NCBI GenBank assembly: GCA_036971475.1
Contig: JBAIZL010000005.1
Span: 161,269,386-161,333,385, forward strand
DNA: 64,000 nt
Direction: 5' to 3'
Source: Prosapia bicincta
Lineage: Eukaryota > Arthropoda > Insecta > Hemiptera > Cercopidae
Shown: positions 45,933 to 58,959 of the stretch, piece by piece
Layout: every line of letters starts with the position of its first letter
Numbering within the stretch: position 1 is the stretch's first letter
Translations under genes and position numbers: made by a program
Notes under the pieces: generated by a model
The model's database searches: none
The model's input: only the letters and a program-made list of their open reading frames with translations
What the model was told of the DNA's origin: nothing

Positions 45933-46859
45933 GAACATCTACTCGTATAATGAATTTATAATATTATATTTATTTATGAGAGTATGAAATTAATAAGAAA
46001 TGAGTGTCACCGTTGTTAAATTAAAATAAGTTTTCACCGGTAAAATATTTAAAAGAGTCCCTAACCTCACCGCTGTCTCTCTTTGAGTGGTTTGGCTAAG
46101 GAAAGGATAAGGGCACTGTAGTTTATGTTTGTTTAGGAGAAGTTATACGAAATGGCCCTACGTCTCGTCGTATGCAAATGCTAGACTATATAGGTAATTT
46201 GAAATAATAATGACTGAGGCAGATGTCATAAATAAAAGTGTTGAATTTATAAAATGAGAAAGATTCTGTCATATGAATTACAACCAATACTGTATGAAGA
46301 TACTGTCATACAACCAATCAAAATTAAGCCCAGTGTGCGATTGTCCGGGTAGCAGGTAGACATTCCTTTCACCCTGTCATCACCACTCTACTAGGAGTTC
46401 TATAACTCTACCTGAATTCAATCTATATTCACTTGACTTTTCGTTGACTAACCGTCCCACTGGTTGGTTGCCTTAAAGGAAGAAAATGAAACACATGAGA
46501 TTTTTCAATCTCAGAGAGGGGTTTGTGACGATGGAGCGAAAACGTAGCAAAACTGGAAATGATGACATAATAGACAAGTTTTAATTGAAAAAGTTCGAAA
46601 TAGAAAATAAATACAATCCTAATACAATTCTCCAAGTAAAAGAGGTAAATAATGAAAAAAAACATAGGGCTATCACTTTGTCTGAATGTAAGCGAAAAAT
46701 TCGAGCAAATATTTATGCAGGAAATAGTTTAAAGAAGTTCAAGAAATAGCAAGATTTTAGAAGTTAACTTTAAAATTTTATATTCACAAACGACAATTTT
46801 ATAAAGATCTATTGACCTATGAGACCTTATTCTACTATACATATTAGGCATAGCTGATC
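45933..46859. other. AT-rich DNA with one unit of the 47.5-kb repeat
   Basis: GGTAGACATTCCTTTCACCC, later CTCTACCTGAATTCAATCTA (46335-46440), resembles one unit of the ~175-bp repeat at 47.5 kb. Nothing else is recognised. Confidence 0.45.
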
Positions 46860-46966
46860 GTATTAGGTCTCTTCCTAAGTTTTATTTCTAAAATTTGAGC
46901 ATTGCTATACAAAGTATTTTATGGGCAATGTGCTCGTATTGACAACTCTCAGTTTAATATCAGTTT
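46860..46966 (+). repeat. Dispersed repeat pair, copy 2
   Basis: TTAGGTCTCTTCCTAAGTTT, TTATTTCTAAAATTTGAGCA, AAGTATTTTATGGGCAATGT and AACTCTCAGTTTAA match copy 1 at 45826-45932. Confidence 0.65.
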
Positions 46967-47499
46967 AAACTGAATCAATTGTTAAATTATATCCTACCTG
47001 TTGTATATGTTTGGCTAAAATGCCACCGTTCTGTCTTCGGTTCAAACAACTGTAAAATTTGTAAACTATCAAATTTATTATTTTGTAACAACAGTCCTAC
47101 AGCTGTTTGTCTTTAAAGATCAAAACGTCTACTTGTTACTGTAAAACGTCGAAGTTGAACTTCCGAAGCGACCAACAGCTGTGACAGACGGGCGTGGTGC
47201 GTGTGGCCAACATTTTACATATTCCTCACGGTAACATCAGTTTATAGCGTCCCACTTCCGTTGTGCGTGCCTGGTGCGTGGCGTGCGTGAAAGAATCCGG
47301 TCCGACTATCCCATATGCAAATACAGAGATGACAATTAAACAATTGTGTCTTGGCAAGGGACCGCAGAAGTAAACAAGGATAGAATACGACTTTGTTGTG
47401 ATGAGCAATTTACATGTTGGTCACCATAGATACTTCCGAATTTGTGATTTAATCCCGTAAACGCAAACGCATAAACCATCTGTGAACTTTTCTTTGTCT
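46967..47499. other. Unassigned DNA, GTGCGTG-rich at 47.19-47.29 kb
   Basis: GTGCGTG-type words recur at 47190-47290 (GGCGTGGTGCGTGTGG, GTGCCTGGTGCGTGGCGTGC). No gene is recognised. Confidence 0.4.
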
Positions 47500-47960
47500 C
47501 TTAATACAAGAATCCCGAGTACCGGGTAGACACGTCCCTTCGCCATGGTTGAGGCAGGTCTAGTTCAGGTACCATTCCTGCCCTTGCAATGCCATAATTT
47601 TCTCCTTGATCATTTCATCCCTTCCTTAGTTATACTATCCTCTCCTTAGCTCTACCTAATTCAATCTACAATTTCTTATTCCTCTTCCTACAAGACGCTA
47701 TAACGGGTAAACATATCACTTCACTTTGATTGATAGTATTTCTACTTCTGGTAAGCGACCTTGCCCAACCGATGTAATAATTTTCCCTCAATTCCACTCT
47801 CTTATATTATTCCCTTAGTTGTATCGTATTTAATTCATTCCTTTTCCTTTTTCATACATACCGTTGTAACGATTAGATACCTCTTATAACCCCAATTGAG
47901 ATTAGGACTACTATAGTTACACAACTCTGAACACTTAATACCATAGTATCCCCCCCACAT
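47500..47960. repeat. Degenerate ~175-bp tandem repeat, about 2.5 copies
   Basis: Corresponding starts are GTACCGGGTAGACACGTCCC (47519), ATAACGGGTAAACATATCAC (about 47700) and GTAACGATTAGATACCTC (about 47871). Each is followed by pyrimidine-rich CTTAGTTATACTATCC-type and CTAATTCAATCTA-type words. Confidence 0.6.
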
Positions 47961-48339
47961 CCTGTTCCTGGGATGTTTATCTTCCTACCTTTAATCAAAA
48001 CAATCATTTCACAGTTTTCGTTGGTAAAAATAGTAAAACTGGTTGATCGCCAAAAACAAAAAAAAGAACTTGTGATCCTTTGATTTTCAAGGATGAAAAA
48101 TCACAAACCTAAAGCTTGAAGTTTTTGTTACACTGACTTGAAAATGGTAAAAACATAACCTCCAGATGAACAGGAAACAGCTGAAATCACACGCTGTTTA
48201 GTGAATTGTACGAATCAGCTGATCGGAGACACTTCTAAATTTTTTTTCTTGAGAATGCAACAGATGACGTGAACGTGGAGTTTTTTTAAATAGAAAAATG
48301 GTGAGCCTATAGAAGGTTTCACTTAATCTGTCAAATAAT
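47961..48339. other. Unassigned DNA
   Basis: Nothing is recognised. Confidence 0.5.
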
Positions 48340-49140
48340 AAGTTTAAAAAGTTCGTAAGTTCCCAGTGGGAATATATCGCAACGGGTCATTCAGCTTCTG
48401 GAAGTTTCCGTTATTTCGTAGCAGGGTTATTCATTGAAGCCGATAATTTACAAAACGTATAATCAGATCAACGGGGTGGTTTTCAAAGGTGAAATATCCA
48501 AGATCTGAATCCGTTAGCGGTCGCATTAAAAGAAACAAACAATACGAGATATTCATGGAAATAGGGGTAAAACAACCCCAAACCAAAGGTTACACCCCAA
48601 ACATTGTTACCCTTTCTTTTGTACAGGAATACGGAAACGAGAAATGAAAAGATTAAATATCTCAATCCGAGAAACGGCGGAAGGGGTCGATCTTGAAAAA
48701 ATGACTGAATCAAGGAATCTCACGCGATTTCAGAGAGGAAGTGTTGATTTGTTCTGAAAGGGTGTTTTTATGTGATCGGGGGCTGGTACTGTCAATCAAA
48801 CCCGAAGCGTTTGTCAATAGTTCTTCGCGCGACAGAAAAAAACAGTTTAGCAGTTGTGTATAATGGAGTGTGATGAAGGAAAGGGTCTAGATTACGCCTT
48901 GCTCCGGTGGCGGACTCGGATTTCTTTGGCACGCACGGATTATCGGACAGCTGTCGTGCAACGAAGAAACGATTCGAAATTAAGGTGTTGCTCTTTGTTA
49001 TTCAACCGTTGGTAGAATCGAAGCTAGAATGCTTCAAGAAAAGTTAAACTCACTCAACAATTCCAGAAACTCTGAAGATAAACTTTACATTAGAAGCGCG
49101 CTTTCATCGTTCGAATGTAGAAGGAAATACTCGTCCGTCT
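48340..49140. promoter_or_regulatory. Long GC/CpG-richer patch, candidate promoter or enhancer
   Basis: CpG words are dense, peaking at 48800-49000 (TTCTTCGCGCGACAG, CTCCGGTGGCGGACTCGGAT, GGACAGCTGTCGTGCAACG). Motif-like words include CTGTCAATCA (a Meis/Exd-type site) near 48789. A possible donor AATTAAG|GTGTTG lies at about 48982. The only frame, 76 codons on the minus strand at 48483-48713, is unrecognised. It is a candidate 5' exon or promoter by composition only. Confidence 0.3.
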
Positions 49141-49219
49141 GATACAAGCATTTTGTAAAAAGTAATAGAAATAACTTGTTTCTAAAATCGAGTCAAAACT
49201 TTAATACTTTAATATAAAT

Positions 49220-50260
49220 ATAAACTAACGTGGCTCTTATAACTACATTACAAAAAAAAAAAATATTTGAAGGTTAGTGTATACCAATAGCACTCCTGTT
49301 ACTACATGAAAGAATTAAAACATTTAAAAGTTATATTTATACCAACAGGATTTCTGTTACTACATAAAATAAAAGATTTGAATGTAAAATATACCAATAG
49401 GACTTCGTTACTACTTAAAACAAATAAAACATTTGAAAGTAAAATATACCAATTGGACTTCTGCTACTACATAAAACACAACATTTGAAAGTAAAATATT
49501 CCAATAGAACTTTTGTTACTACATAAAACAAATAAAACATTTGACAGTAAAATATACTAATAGGTATTTTGTTACTACATTGAAGAATTAAAACATTTAA
49601 CGGTAAATATACGTGTATACCAGTAGGATTCTTGTTTTTAGACAATCAATTAAAATATATATTTTATAATAAATATATAGCAATACGACTCCTGGTAGTA
49701 CTTTATCAATAAAAACATTTGAAGTCAAATATAAACCAAATTTTGTTCTGTTACTACATAAAGAGTTAAAACATTTTACAGTAAATATATGCCAATAGGA
49801 CTCCTGTTACTACACAATAAATCTATACATTTTTAGACATATATATATATATATATACCAAAGTGTCTTTTGTTACTAGATAAAACAATAAACATATTTG
49901 AAAGCAAATAAGTAAAATGAATAGGAAATAAATAAAAATTGTTTTTGCTATTACAAAAAAGTATTTAAAAATTTGATTGAAAATATGTGTGTATTCCATT
50001 AAGATTCCTGTTACTATAGAATCAATTAAAAACCTTTGAAGTCAAACATAAATCAAAGTTAGTTCTGTGTCTACACACACACACAAATTTTTATATTAAA
50101 TACATAACTATGTGAAACTGTTACTAGATAACTGTTATAAAATTTTGAAAAGTGTAAGGGCCCTATATCAACATGACTTCTGTTACTAAATCAAAGAAAT
50201 TTGAAGATAAATAAATACCATTTTCCACATATTAATCAAGGAAAACATTTGAAATGCCAA
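49220..50260. repeat. Degenerate ~50-60-bp tandem array, about 18 copies
   Basis: The approximate unit is AAAACATTTGAAAGTAAAATA, ACCAATAGGACTTCTGTTACT, then ACATAAAACAAAT. Units are clearest at 49260-49620 and decay to the right. A short (TA)n lies at about 49840-49857. Confidence 0.9.
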
Positions 50261-50939
50261 TTTGTGTACTAAAGCAAATAAATAATTAATTTAAATATTT
50301 GTATATAATGTGCTTTCTAATTCGACCTTTCACTAAGACATTTAAATTTAAATATTGTTTGTATATTAATTGTATCAACATGCTCTTGTTTTTAAACACT
50401 TGTTATTTTAGGATAAAATTTTATATTTCAAATCTGAAAAAATGCCTTTGTAATGAAATATCCATCGATGACGTCATGAATACGTTCTTCATCGCAACCA
50501 ATAAAAGAATATAAAAAGTAGATATGTTTAAACACTAAACTTAAAATTATAGCTTATAATATAATCAATCGTAAATTAATATAAGTTGTTTTGACAAGCG
50601 AGACAAATCGTTTATTAGGTTATGGTTAATTACACCCGACTTGCTGGCAACCCAGGTGTGACAATATCTGCATGGCAGGCTGCCAACTGTTGAGTTTAAT
50701 CATATCTAAATCATTGTGCCATTAATATGGAGTGGTAGTATGTAGTTGTACTAGCTACGGGAAAATTCACTTTAGATTGGGATAATAATAAGAAATTGTT
50801 CGAGTATGTCAAGGTTACACAGAAATGCATAGGGACTAATTTCAGAAAACTTATAAAAAGATTTTACCAATTTCGAAACTAATGGTATTTAGTTGACAGT
50901 TATCCTTGTCCAGAAAAACAACTAAGAAAGGATCGGCTA
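50261..50939. other. AT-rich DNA containing the second 37-bp element
   Basis: The element at 50653-50689 is shared with 25077-25113 (opposite strand). A 71-codon frame at 50299-50514 is unrecognised. Confidence 0.5.
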
Positions 50940-53900
50940 GGAATAAAGGTAGGACTGAGGAATTAACATAATGCCACAGTGGTACTTGGGATAAAGAAAA
51001 CATATGCGAAACTTAGGAATGGTCACTGAGCTCAAGTATACCTACTCTCTATCGGAGTCACATCGAGGTATCTAAGTGTTACACGCCAGTGCATGTAAAT
51101 AGAATAAGAAATAAACAATGTCACAGCGGTACTTGGGATAAGGACAACATGTGCGACACTTATTAATGGTCACTAAGCTTGAGTATATCTACTCTCTAAC
51201 ACAGTCACATCGAGGTATCTAAGTGCTTCACTCCAGTACATGTAAATAGAAAAGGAAATTGACATAACGTCACAGCGGTAAGTGGGATAAGAATAACATT
51301 TGCGAAAATAGGGAATGGTTATCGAGTTCAAGTATACCTACTTTCTATCGGAGTTACATCCAACGGTTTAAGTGTTATTCGCCAGTTCATGTAAATAGAA
51401 TAAGAGATTGACTGGGACATGAAGAAATTTGTGATACTTAGGAGTAGAAACTGAGCTCGATTATTCTTACTCTCTGTCGGAGTCGGATCGAGGTATCTAA
51501 TTGCTTCACGCCAGTGTATGTGAATAGTTTAGAAGAAATAGACAATGTCACCGCGGTAATTGGGATGACGTATTCATATGCGAAACTTGGGAATGGTCAC
51601 TGAGCTTAAATATACCTACCCTCTATCACATCATGGTACCCTTAGAGTCACATCGTGGTATCTAAGTGCTACATGCCAGTGAATGTAAATACATTGAGAA
51701 ACAGACAATTTCACAGCGATACTTGGGATAAAAAAAATCTAAATGGTACACGCCAGGATATATGAATATTTTCAGAAATAGAACAATGTCACAGAAGTAA
51801 TTGGGATGAGGTAGTCATATGCGACACTTGGGAATGGTCAATGAGCTTAAGTATACCTACACTATATGGGAGTTACATCGAACTGTTCAAATGGGTTACG
51901 CCAGTGCATGTCATTAAAATAAGATATTGTCATATATTTGAAAATGGTGCTTGGAATAAAAAAATGTGTGACGTTTGGGAAAGGCAACTGAGCTCGAATA
52001 TACCTACTCTCTGTCGGAGTAACATCGAGGTATGTAAGTACTACACGCCAGTGCATGTGATTGGAATACTTGGAATAGGGTAAACATATGCGATACTTAG
52101 GAATGGTCACTGAGTAGAGTGTACTTACTCTCTATCGGAGTCACACAGAGATATCTAAGTGCTAGACGCCAAGGCATCTGAATAGTTTAAAAAATAGACA
52201 ATGTTACAGCGGTAATTGGGATGAGGTAATCAAATGCGAAACTTGGGAATGGTCACTGAGGTCAAGTATACCTACTTTCTATCAGAGTTACATCGAACTT
52301 TTTAAGTGGGTTACGCCAGTGCATGAATTAAAAAAAATTGTGACACATAGGAATGGCAACTAAACTCGAGTATACCTACTCTCTGTCGGAGTAACACAGA
52401 GGTATCTAAGTTCTGCAAGCCAGGATATTTGAATATGTTAAGAAATAGACAATGTCACACAGGTTTTTGGGATTAGGTATTCACGTGATTAGGTAAACTT
52501 GGAAACGTCACTGAGTATAAGTATACCTCCTCTCTATCGGAGTTACATAAACTGTTTAGGTGTTATACGATATTGCATGTAAATAGAAAAAGATATTTTC
52601 ATATATGTCAACATGGTACTTGGAATTGGCAACTGAGCTTGAGTATACCACCTCTTTATCGGAGTCACATCGGGCTATCTACGTGTTAAACGCCAATGCA
52701 TGTATATAGAATTAGAAATTGACATAACGTCACAGCGGTACTTGGGATAATGTATACATAGGTAATACATGGGAATGGTTACTGACCTCAAGTATACGTA
52801 CTCTCTATCGGAGTCACATCAAAGTATCCAAGTCCCATACGGCAGTGCATGTAAATAGATTAAGCAATTGAGATAACGTCACAACGGTACTTGAGTTGAG
52901 GTAAACATATGGGACACTTTGTAATAGTTACTGAGCTCATGTATATCTACTGTCTATCGGAGTCACACAGAGTTATCTAAGTGCTACAGGCCAGGGAATT
53001 TGAATAGATTAAGATATAGGCAATGTCACAGCGGTACTTAGGATAGGGTAAACATATGGGATACTTGGTAGCGTTCGCTGATATCAAGTGTACCTACTCT
53101 CTACCGGAGTCACACAGACTATCTAAGTACTACAGGCCAGGGAATTTGAATAGATTAAGATATAGACAATGCCACAGCGGTACTTTTGATAGGGTAAACA
53201 TATGGGATACTTGGGAGCGTTCGCTGATATCAAGTGTACCTACTCTCTATCGGAGTCACACAGAATATCTAAGTGCTACAGGTCAGGGAATTTGAATAGA
53301 TTAATATACAGACAATGTCACAGCGGTACTTGGAATAGGGTAAACATATGGGATACTTGGGAGCGTTCGCTGATTTCAAGTATACCTACTCTCTACCGGT
53401 GCCACACAGACTATCTAAGTGCTATAGGAAAGGGAATTTGAATAGATTAAGATATAGACAATGTCACAGCGGTACTTGGGATAGAGTAAACATATGGGAT
53501 ACTTGGGAGCGTTCGCTGATATCAAGTACACCTACTCTCTACCGGAGTCACACAGACTATCAAGTGCTACAGGCCAGGGAATTTGAATAGATTAAGATAT
53601 AGACAATGTCACAGCGGTACTTTTGATAAGGGTTTAGGGTCGCTGAGCTCAAGTATACCTACTCTTTATCAGAGTTACATCGAACTGTTTAAATGGGTTA
53701 CAACAGTGCATGCAAATAGAATAAGATATTGTCTTATATGTCAAAATGGTACTTGGGAAAAAAAACTTGTTACACTTAGGAATGGTAATTGAGCTCGAGT
53801 ATACCTACTCTCGATCGGAGTCAGAACGAGGTATCTAAGTGCTACACGAAAGTGCACGTAAATAGAATTAGAAATTGACATAACTTCACAGCGGTACTTG

Positions 53901-54564
53901 GGATAAGGAAAACATATGCAATACATCGGATTGGTTACTGAGCTCAAGTAGACAATAGGTACTTCTTTAACGGAGTCACATCGATATACCTAAGTGCTTC
54001 ACAAAGATGCATATGAATAGATTAAGTAATAGGCAATTTTACACCGGTACTTGGGATACGGAAAACGTTTGTGACACTTGAATCACATGGAGGTATTTAA
54101 AAGCTACACGCCAGTGAATGTGAATAGATTAGGAAAAAAACAATGTCAGAGCGGTACTTGGTATAAGTAAAATATATGCGACACATGGGGTCACTGAGCT
54201 CAGGTATACTAAATCTCCATCGTAGTCACAATAGGGTATCTAAGTGCTAAACGTCAGGGCATTTGAATAGATTAAGAAATAGACAATGTCGCAGGGGTAC
54301 TGGAAAAAGGTAAACATATGTGAAACATGGGAATGGTTACTGAGCTCAAGTATACCTACTCTCCATCGTAGTCACAATAAGGTATCTAAGTGCTACACGT
54401 CAGGGCATTTGAATAGATTAAGAAATAGACAATGTCGCAGCGGTACTGGAATAAGGTAAACATATGTGAAACATGGGAATGGTTCCTGACCTCAAGTATA
54501 CCTACTCTCCATCGTAGTCACAATAAGGTATCTAAGTGCTACACGTCAGGGCATTTTAATAGAT

Positions 54565-55480
54565 TAAAAGATAGAAAATGTCGCAGCGGTACCTGGAATA
54601 GGGTAAACATTTGCGAAACTGTGCAATGATCAATGAAATCAATTAAACCTACTCTCTAACGGAGTCACAATAAGGTATCTAAGTGCTACAAATCAGGACA
54701 TTTGAATACATTAAGATATATACAATGTCACAGCGGTACTTGGGAAAGGGTAAACATATGCGACACTTAGGAATAGTCACTGAACACAAGTATTATCAGT
54801 CACATCGAATTATTTACAACCTATTGGCAAGTGCATGTGAATAGATTAAGAAAAAGGCAATGTCAGAGCGGTACTTGGGATAAGTAAAATATATGTGACA
54901 CTTGGGTTCACTGAGCTAAGGTATACTAACTCTCTATATGAGTCACACATAGGGATCTAAGTGGTACATTCCAGGGCATTTGATGTGATTAAGAAATAGA
55001 TAATGCCACAGCGGTACTCTGTATAAATACAACATGTGCGACACATGGGAATGGTCGTTTAGCTAAAGTATACATACTATCTATTGAAGTCAGATCGAAA
55101 TATCTAAGTGGTACACGACACTTTGTCACAGTGGTACTTTGGATAAGTAAAACATATGCGTCACTTGGGGTCACTGAGCTAAAGTATACTAACTTTCTAT
55201 CGGAGTCAAACAGAGGGATCTATGTCCTACATGCCAGGGCATTTGCAGAGATTAAGAAATAGACAATATCACCGAGGTACTTTTTCTAAGTAAAACATAT
55301 GCGACGCTTTGGAATAGTCGCTAAGCTCAAGTATACCTACTCTCTACCGGAGTCACACAGACTATCTAAGTCCTACATGCCAGGGCATTTGAAGAGATTA
55401 AGAAATAGACAATGTTACCGAGGTACTTTCTCTAAGTAAAACATATGCGACACTTGGGAATAGTCGCTATGCTCAAGTAT
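54565..55480. repeat. Segmental duplication inside the satellite, copy A
   Basis: An irregular run of monomers, including GTAAACATTTGCGAAACTG at 54603 and a shortened one with ACACAAGTATTATCAGTCAC, recurs about 2.8 kb to the right (57370-58290). Confidence 0.85.
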
Positions 55481-57300
55481 ACCTACTATCTATCGGAGTC
55501 ACAATAAGGTATCTAAATGCTACATGCCAGAGCATTTGAAGAGATTAAGAAATAGACAATGTCACCGATGTACTTTTTCTAAGTAAAACATATGCGACAC
55601 TTGGGAATAGTCGCTAAGCTCAAGTATACCTACTCTCTATAGGAGTCACAATAAGGTATCTAAGTGCTACATGCCAGAGCATTTGAAGAGATTAAGAAAT
55701 AGACAATGTCACCAAGGTAATTTTTCTAAGTAAAACATATGCGACACTTGGGAATAGTCGCTAAGCTCAAGTATACCTACTCTCTATAGGAGTCACAATA
55801 AGGTATCTGAGTGCTACATGCCAGAGCATTTGAAGAGATTAAGAAATAGACAATGTCACCGAGGTACTTTTTCTAAGTAAAACATATGCGACACTTGGGA
55901 ATAGTCGCTAAGCTCAAGTATACCTACTCTCTATAGGAGTCATAATAAGGTATCTAAGTGCTACATGCCAGAGCATTTGAAGAGATTAAGAAATAGACAA
56001 TGTCACCAAGGTAATTTTTCTAAGTAAAACATATGCGACACTTGGGAATAGTCGCTAAGCTCAAGTATACCTACTCTCTATAGGAGTCACAATAAGGTAT
56101 CTGAGTGCTACATGGTAGAGCATTTGAAGAGATTAAGAAATAGACAATGTCACCGAGGTACTTTTTCTAAGTAAAACATATGCGACACTTGGGAATAGTC
56201 GCTAAGCTCAAGTATACCTACTCTCTATAGGAGTCACAATAAGGTATCTAAGTCCTATATGCCAGAGCATTTGAAGAGATTAAGAAATAGACAATGTCAC
56301 CGAGGTACTTTTTCTAAGTAAAACATATGCGACACTTGGGAATAGTCGCTATGCTCAAGTATACCTACTATCTATCGGAGTCACAATAAGGTATCTAAGT
56401 GCTACATGCCAGAGCATTTGAAGAGATTAAGAAATAGACAATGTCACCGAGGTACTTTCTCTAAGTAAAACATATGCGACACTTGGGAATAGTCGCTATG
56501 CTCAAGTATACCTACTATCTATCGGAGTCAAACAGAGGGATCTAAGTCCTACATGCCAGAGCATTTGAAGAGATTAAGAAATAGACAATGTCACCGAGGT
56601 ACTTTCTCTAAGTAAAACATATGCGACACTTGGGAATAGTCGCTATGCTCAAGTATACCTACTATCTATCGGAGTCACAATAAGGTATGTAAGTGCTACA
56701 TGCCAGAGCATTTGAAGAGATTAAGAAATAGACAATGTCACCAAGGTAATTTTTCTAAGTAAAACATATGCGACACTTGGGAATAGTCGCTAAGCTCAAG
56801 TATACCTACTCTCTATAGGAGTCACAATAAGGTATCTAAGTCCTATATGGCAGAGCATTTGAAGAGATTAAGAAATAGACAATGTCACCAAGGGACTTTT
56901 TCTAAGTAAAACATATGCGACACTTGGGAATAGTCGCTAAGCTCAAGTATACCTACTCTCTATAGGAGTCACAATAAGGTATCGAAGTCCTATATGCCAG
57001 AGCATTTGAAGAGATTAAGAAATAGACAATGTCACCGAGGTACTTTTTCTAAGTAAAACATATGCGACACTTGGGAATAGACGCTAAGTTCAAGTATACC
57101 TACTCTCTATCGGAGTCACAATAAGGTATCTAAGTGCTACATGCCAGGGCATTTGAACAGATTAAAAGATAGAGAATGTCACAGCGGTACCTGGAATAGG
57201 GCATGCCAGGGCATTTGAATAGATTAAGAAATAGACAATAACACCGAGGTACTTTTTCTAAGTAAAACATATGTGACACTTGGGAACAGTCCCTAAGCTC
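55260..57300. repeat. Satellite subfamily B (~14 monomers)
   Basis: Units share TGTCACCGAGGTACTTTTTC, TAAGTAAAACATATGCGACA, GGGAATAGTCGCTAAGCTC and CATTTGAAGAGATTAAG. Neighbours differ by few bases, so this block expanded after the left part of the array diverged. Confidence 0.9.
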
Positions 57301-57369
57301 AAGTATACCTACTCTCTATCGGAGTCACAATAAGGTATCTAAGTGCTACATGCCAGGGCATTTGAATAG

Positions 57370-58290
57370 ATTAAAAGATAGAGAATGTCACAGCGGCACC
57401 TGGAATAGGGTAAACATTTGCGAAACTGTGCAATGATCAATGAAATCAATTAAACCTACTCTCTAACGGAGTCACAATAAGGTATCTAAGTGCTACAAAT
57501 CAGGACATTTGAATACATTAAGATATATACAATGTCACAGCGGTACTTGGGAAAGGGTAAACATATGCGACACTTAGGAATAGGCACTGAACACAAGTAT
57601 TATCAGTCACATCGAATTATTTACAACCTACTCGCAAGTGCATGTGAATAGATTAAGAAAAAGGCAATGAAAGAGCGGTACTTTGGAAAAGTAAAATATA
57701 TACGACACTTGGGTCCACTGAGCTAAAGTATACTAACTCTCTATATGAGTCACACAGAGGGATCTAAGTGGTACATTCCAGGGCATTTGATGTGATTAAG
57801 AAATAGATAATGCCATGGGAATGGTCGTTGAGCTAAAGTATACATACTATCTATTGAAGTCAGATCGAAATATCTAAGTGGTACACGACACTTTGTCACA
57901 GTGGTACTTTGGATAAGTAAAACATATGCGTCACTTGGGGTCTTTGAGCTAAAGTATACGAACTTTCTATCGGAGTCAAACAGAGGGATCTAAGTCCTAC
58001 ATGCCAGGGCATTTGCAGAGATTAAGAAATAGACACTGTAACCGAGGTACTTTTTCTAAGTAAAACATATGCGACGCTTGGGAATAGTCGCTGAGCTCAA
58101 GTATACCTACTGTCTACCGGAGTCACACAGACTATCTAAGTCCTACATGCCAGGGCATTTGAAGAGATTAAGAAATAGACAATGTCACCGAGGTACTTTT
58201 TCTAAATAAAACATATGCGACACTTGGGAATAGTCGCTATGCTCAAGTATACCTACTCTCTATCGGAGTCACAATAAGGTATCTAAGTGC
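57370..58290. repeat. Segmental duplication inside the satellite, copy B
   Basis: This is the counterpart of 54565-55480, with an offset of 2807 bp at the GTAAACATTTGCGAAACTG anchor. A deletion of about 36-40 bp near 57813 (ATAATGCCATGGGAATGGTC) distinguishes it from copy A. Confidence 0.85.
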
Positions 58291-58959
58291 TATAAGCCAG
58301 GCCATTTGAAAAGATTAAGAAATTGACATAACAGCACAGCCTTACTTGGAATAGAGAAAATCCATGCTAATTTTTGAATGTTCGTTCGATGACCACAAGT
58401 ATACCTACTCTCTGTCGGAGCCACACAAAGGTATCTAAGTGCTGCACGCCAGGATATTTGAATATGATAAGAAATAGATGATATCACACAATGTTTGTGA
58501 TATCATATGCGAAACTTCCAAATGCCACTTATAAGTATACCGGCTCTCTATCGGAGCTACATAAACTGTTTAAGTGTTAAGTGTTATAAGATAGGGCATG
58601 TAAATAGAAGAAGATATAGTTATATACGTCAATGTGGTACTTGTGATTGACAACTGAGTTGGAGTATACCTCCTCTCTATCGGAGTCACACACAGGTACC
58701 TAAGTGCTACAAACCAGGGCATTTGAATAGATTAAGAAATATAATATGCCACAGTGGCACTTTGGATAGTGTACTCATATGCGACAATTGGGAAAGGTCG
58801 CAGAGTTCAAGTATACCTACTCCCTAATGGAGTCACATCGCGTTATGTAAGTACTACAAGCCAGTGCATGTATATTTATTAAGAAATAGAGAATGTCACA
58901 TTGGTACTTTGGATAGTGTAATCATATGCGAGAGTTAGGAATGGTCACTATGCACAAGT

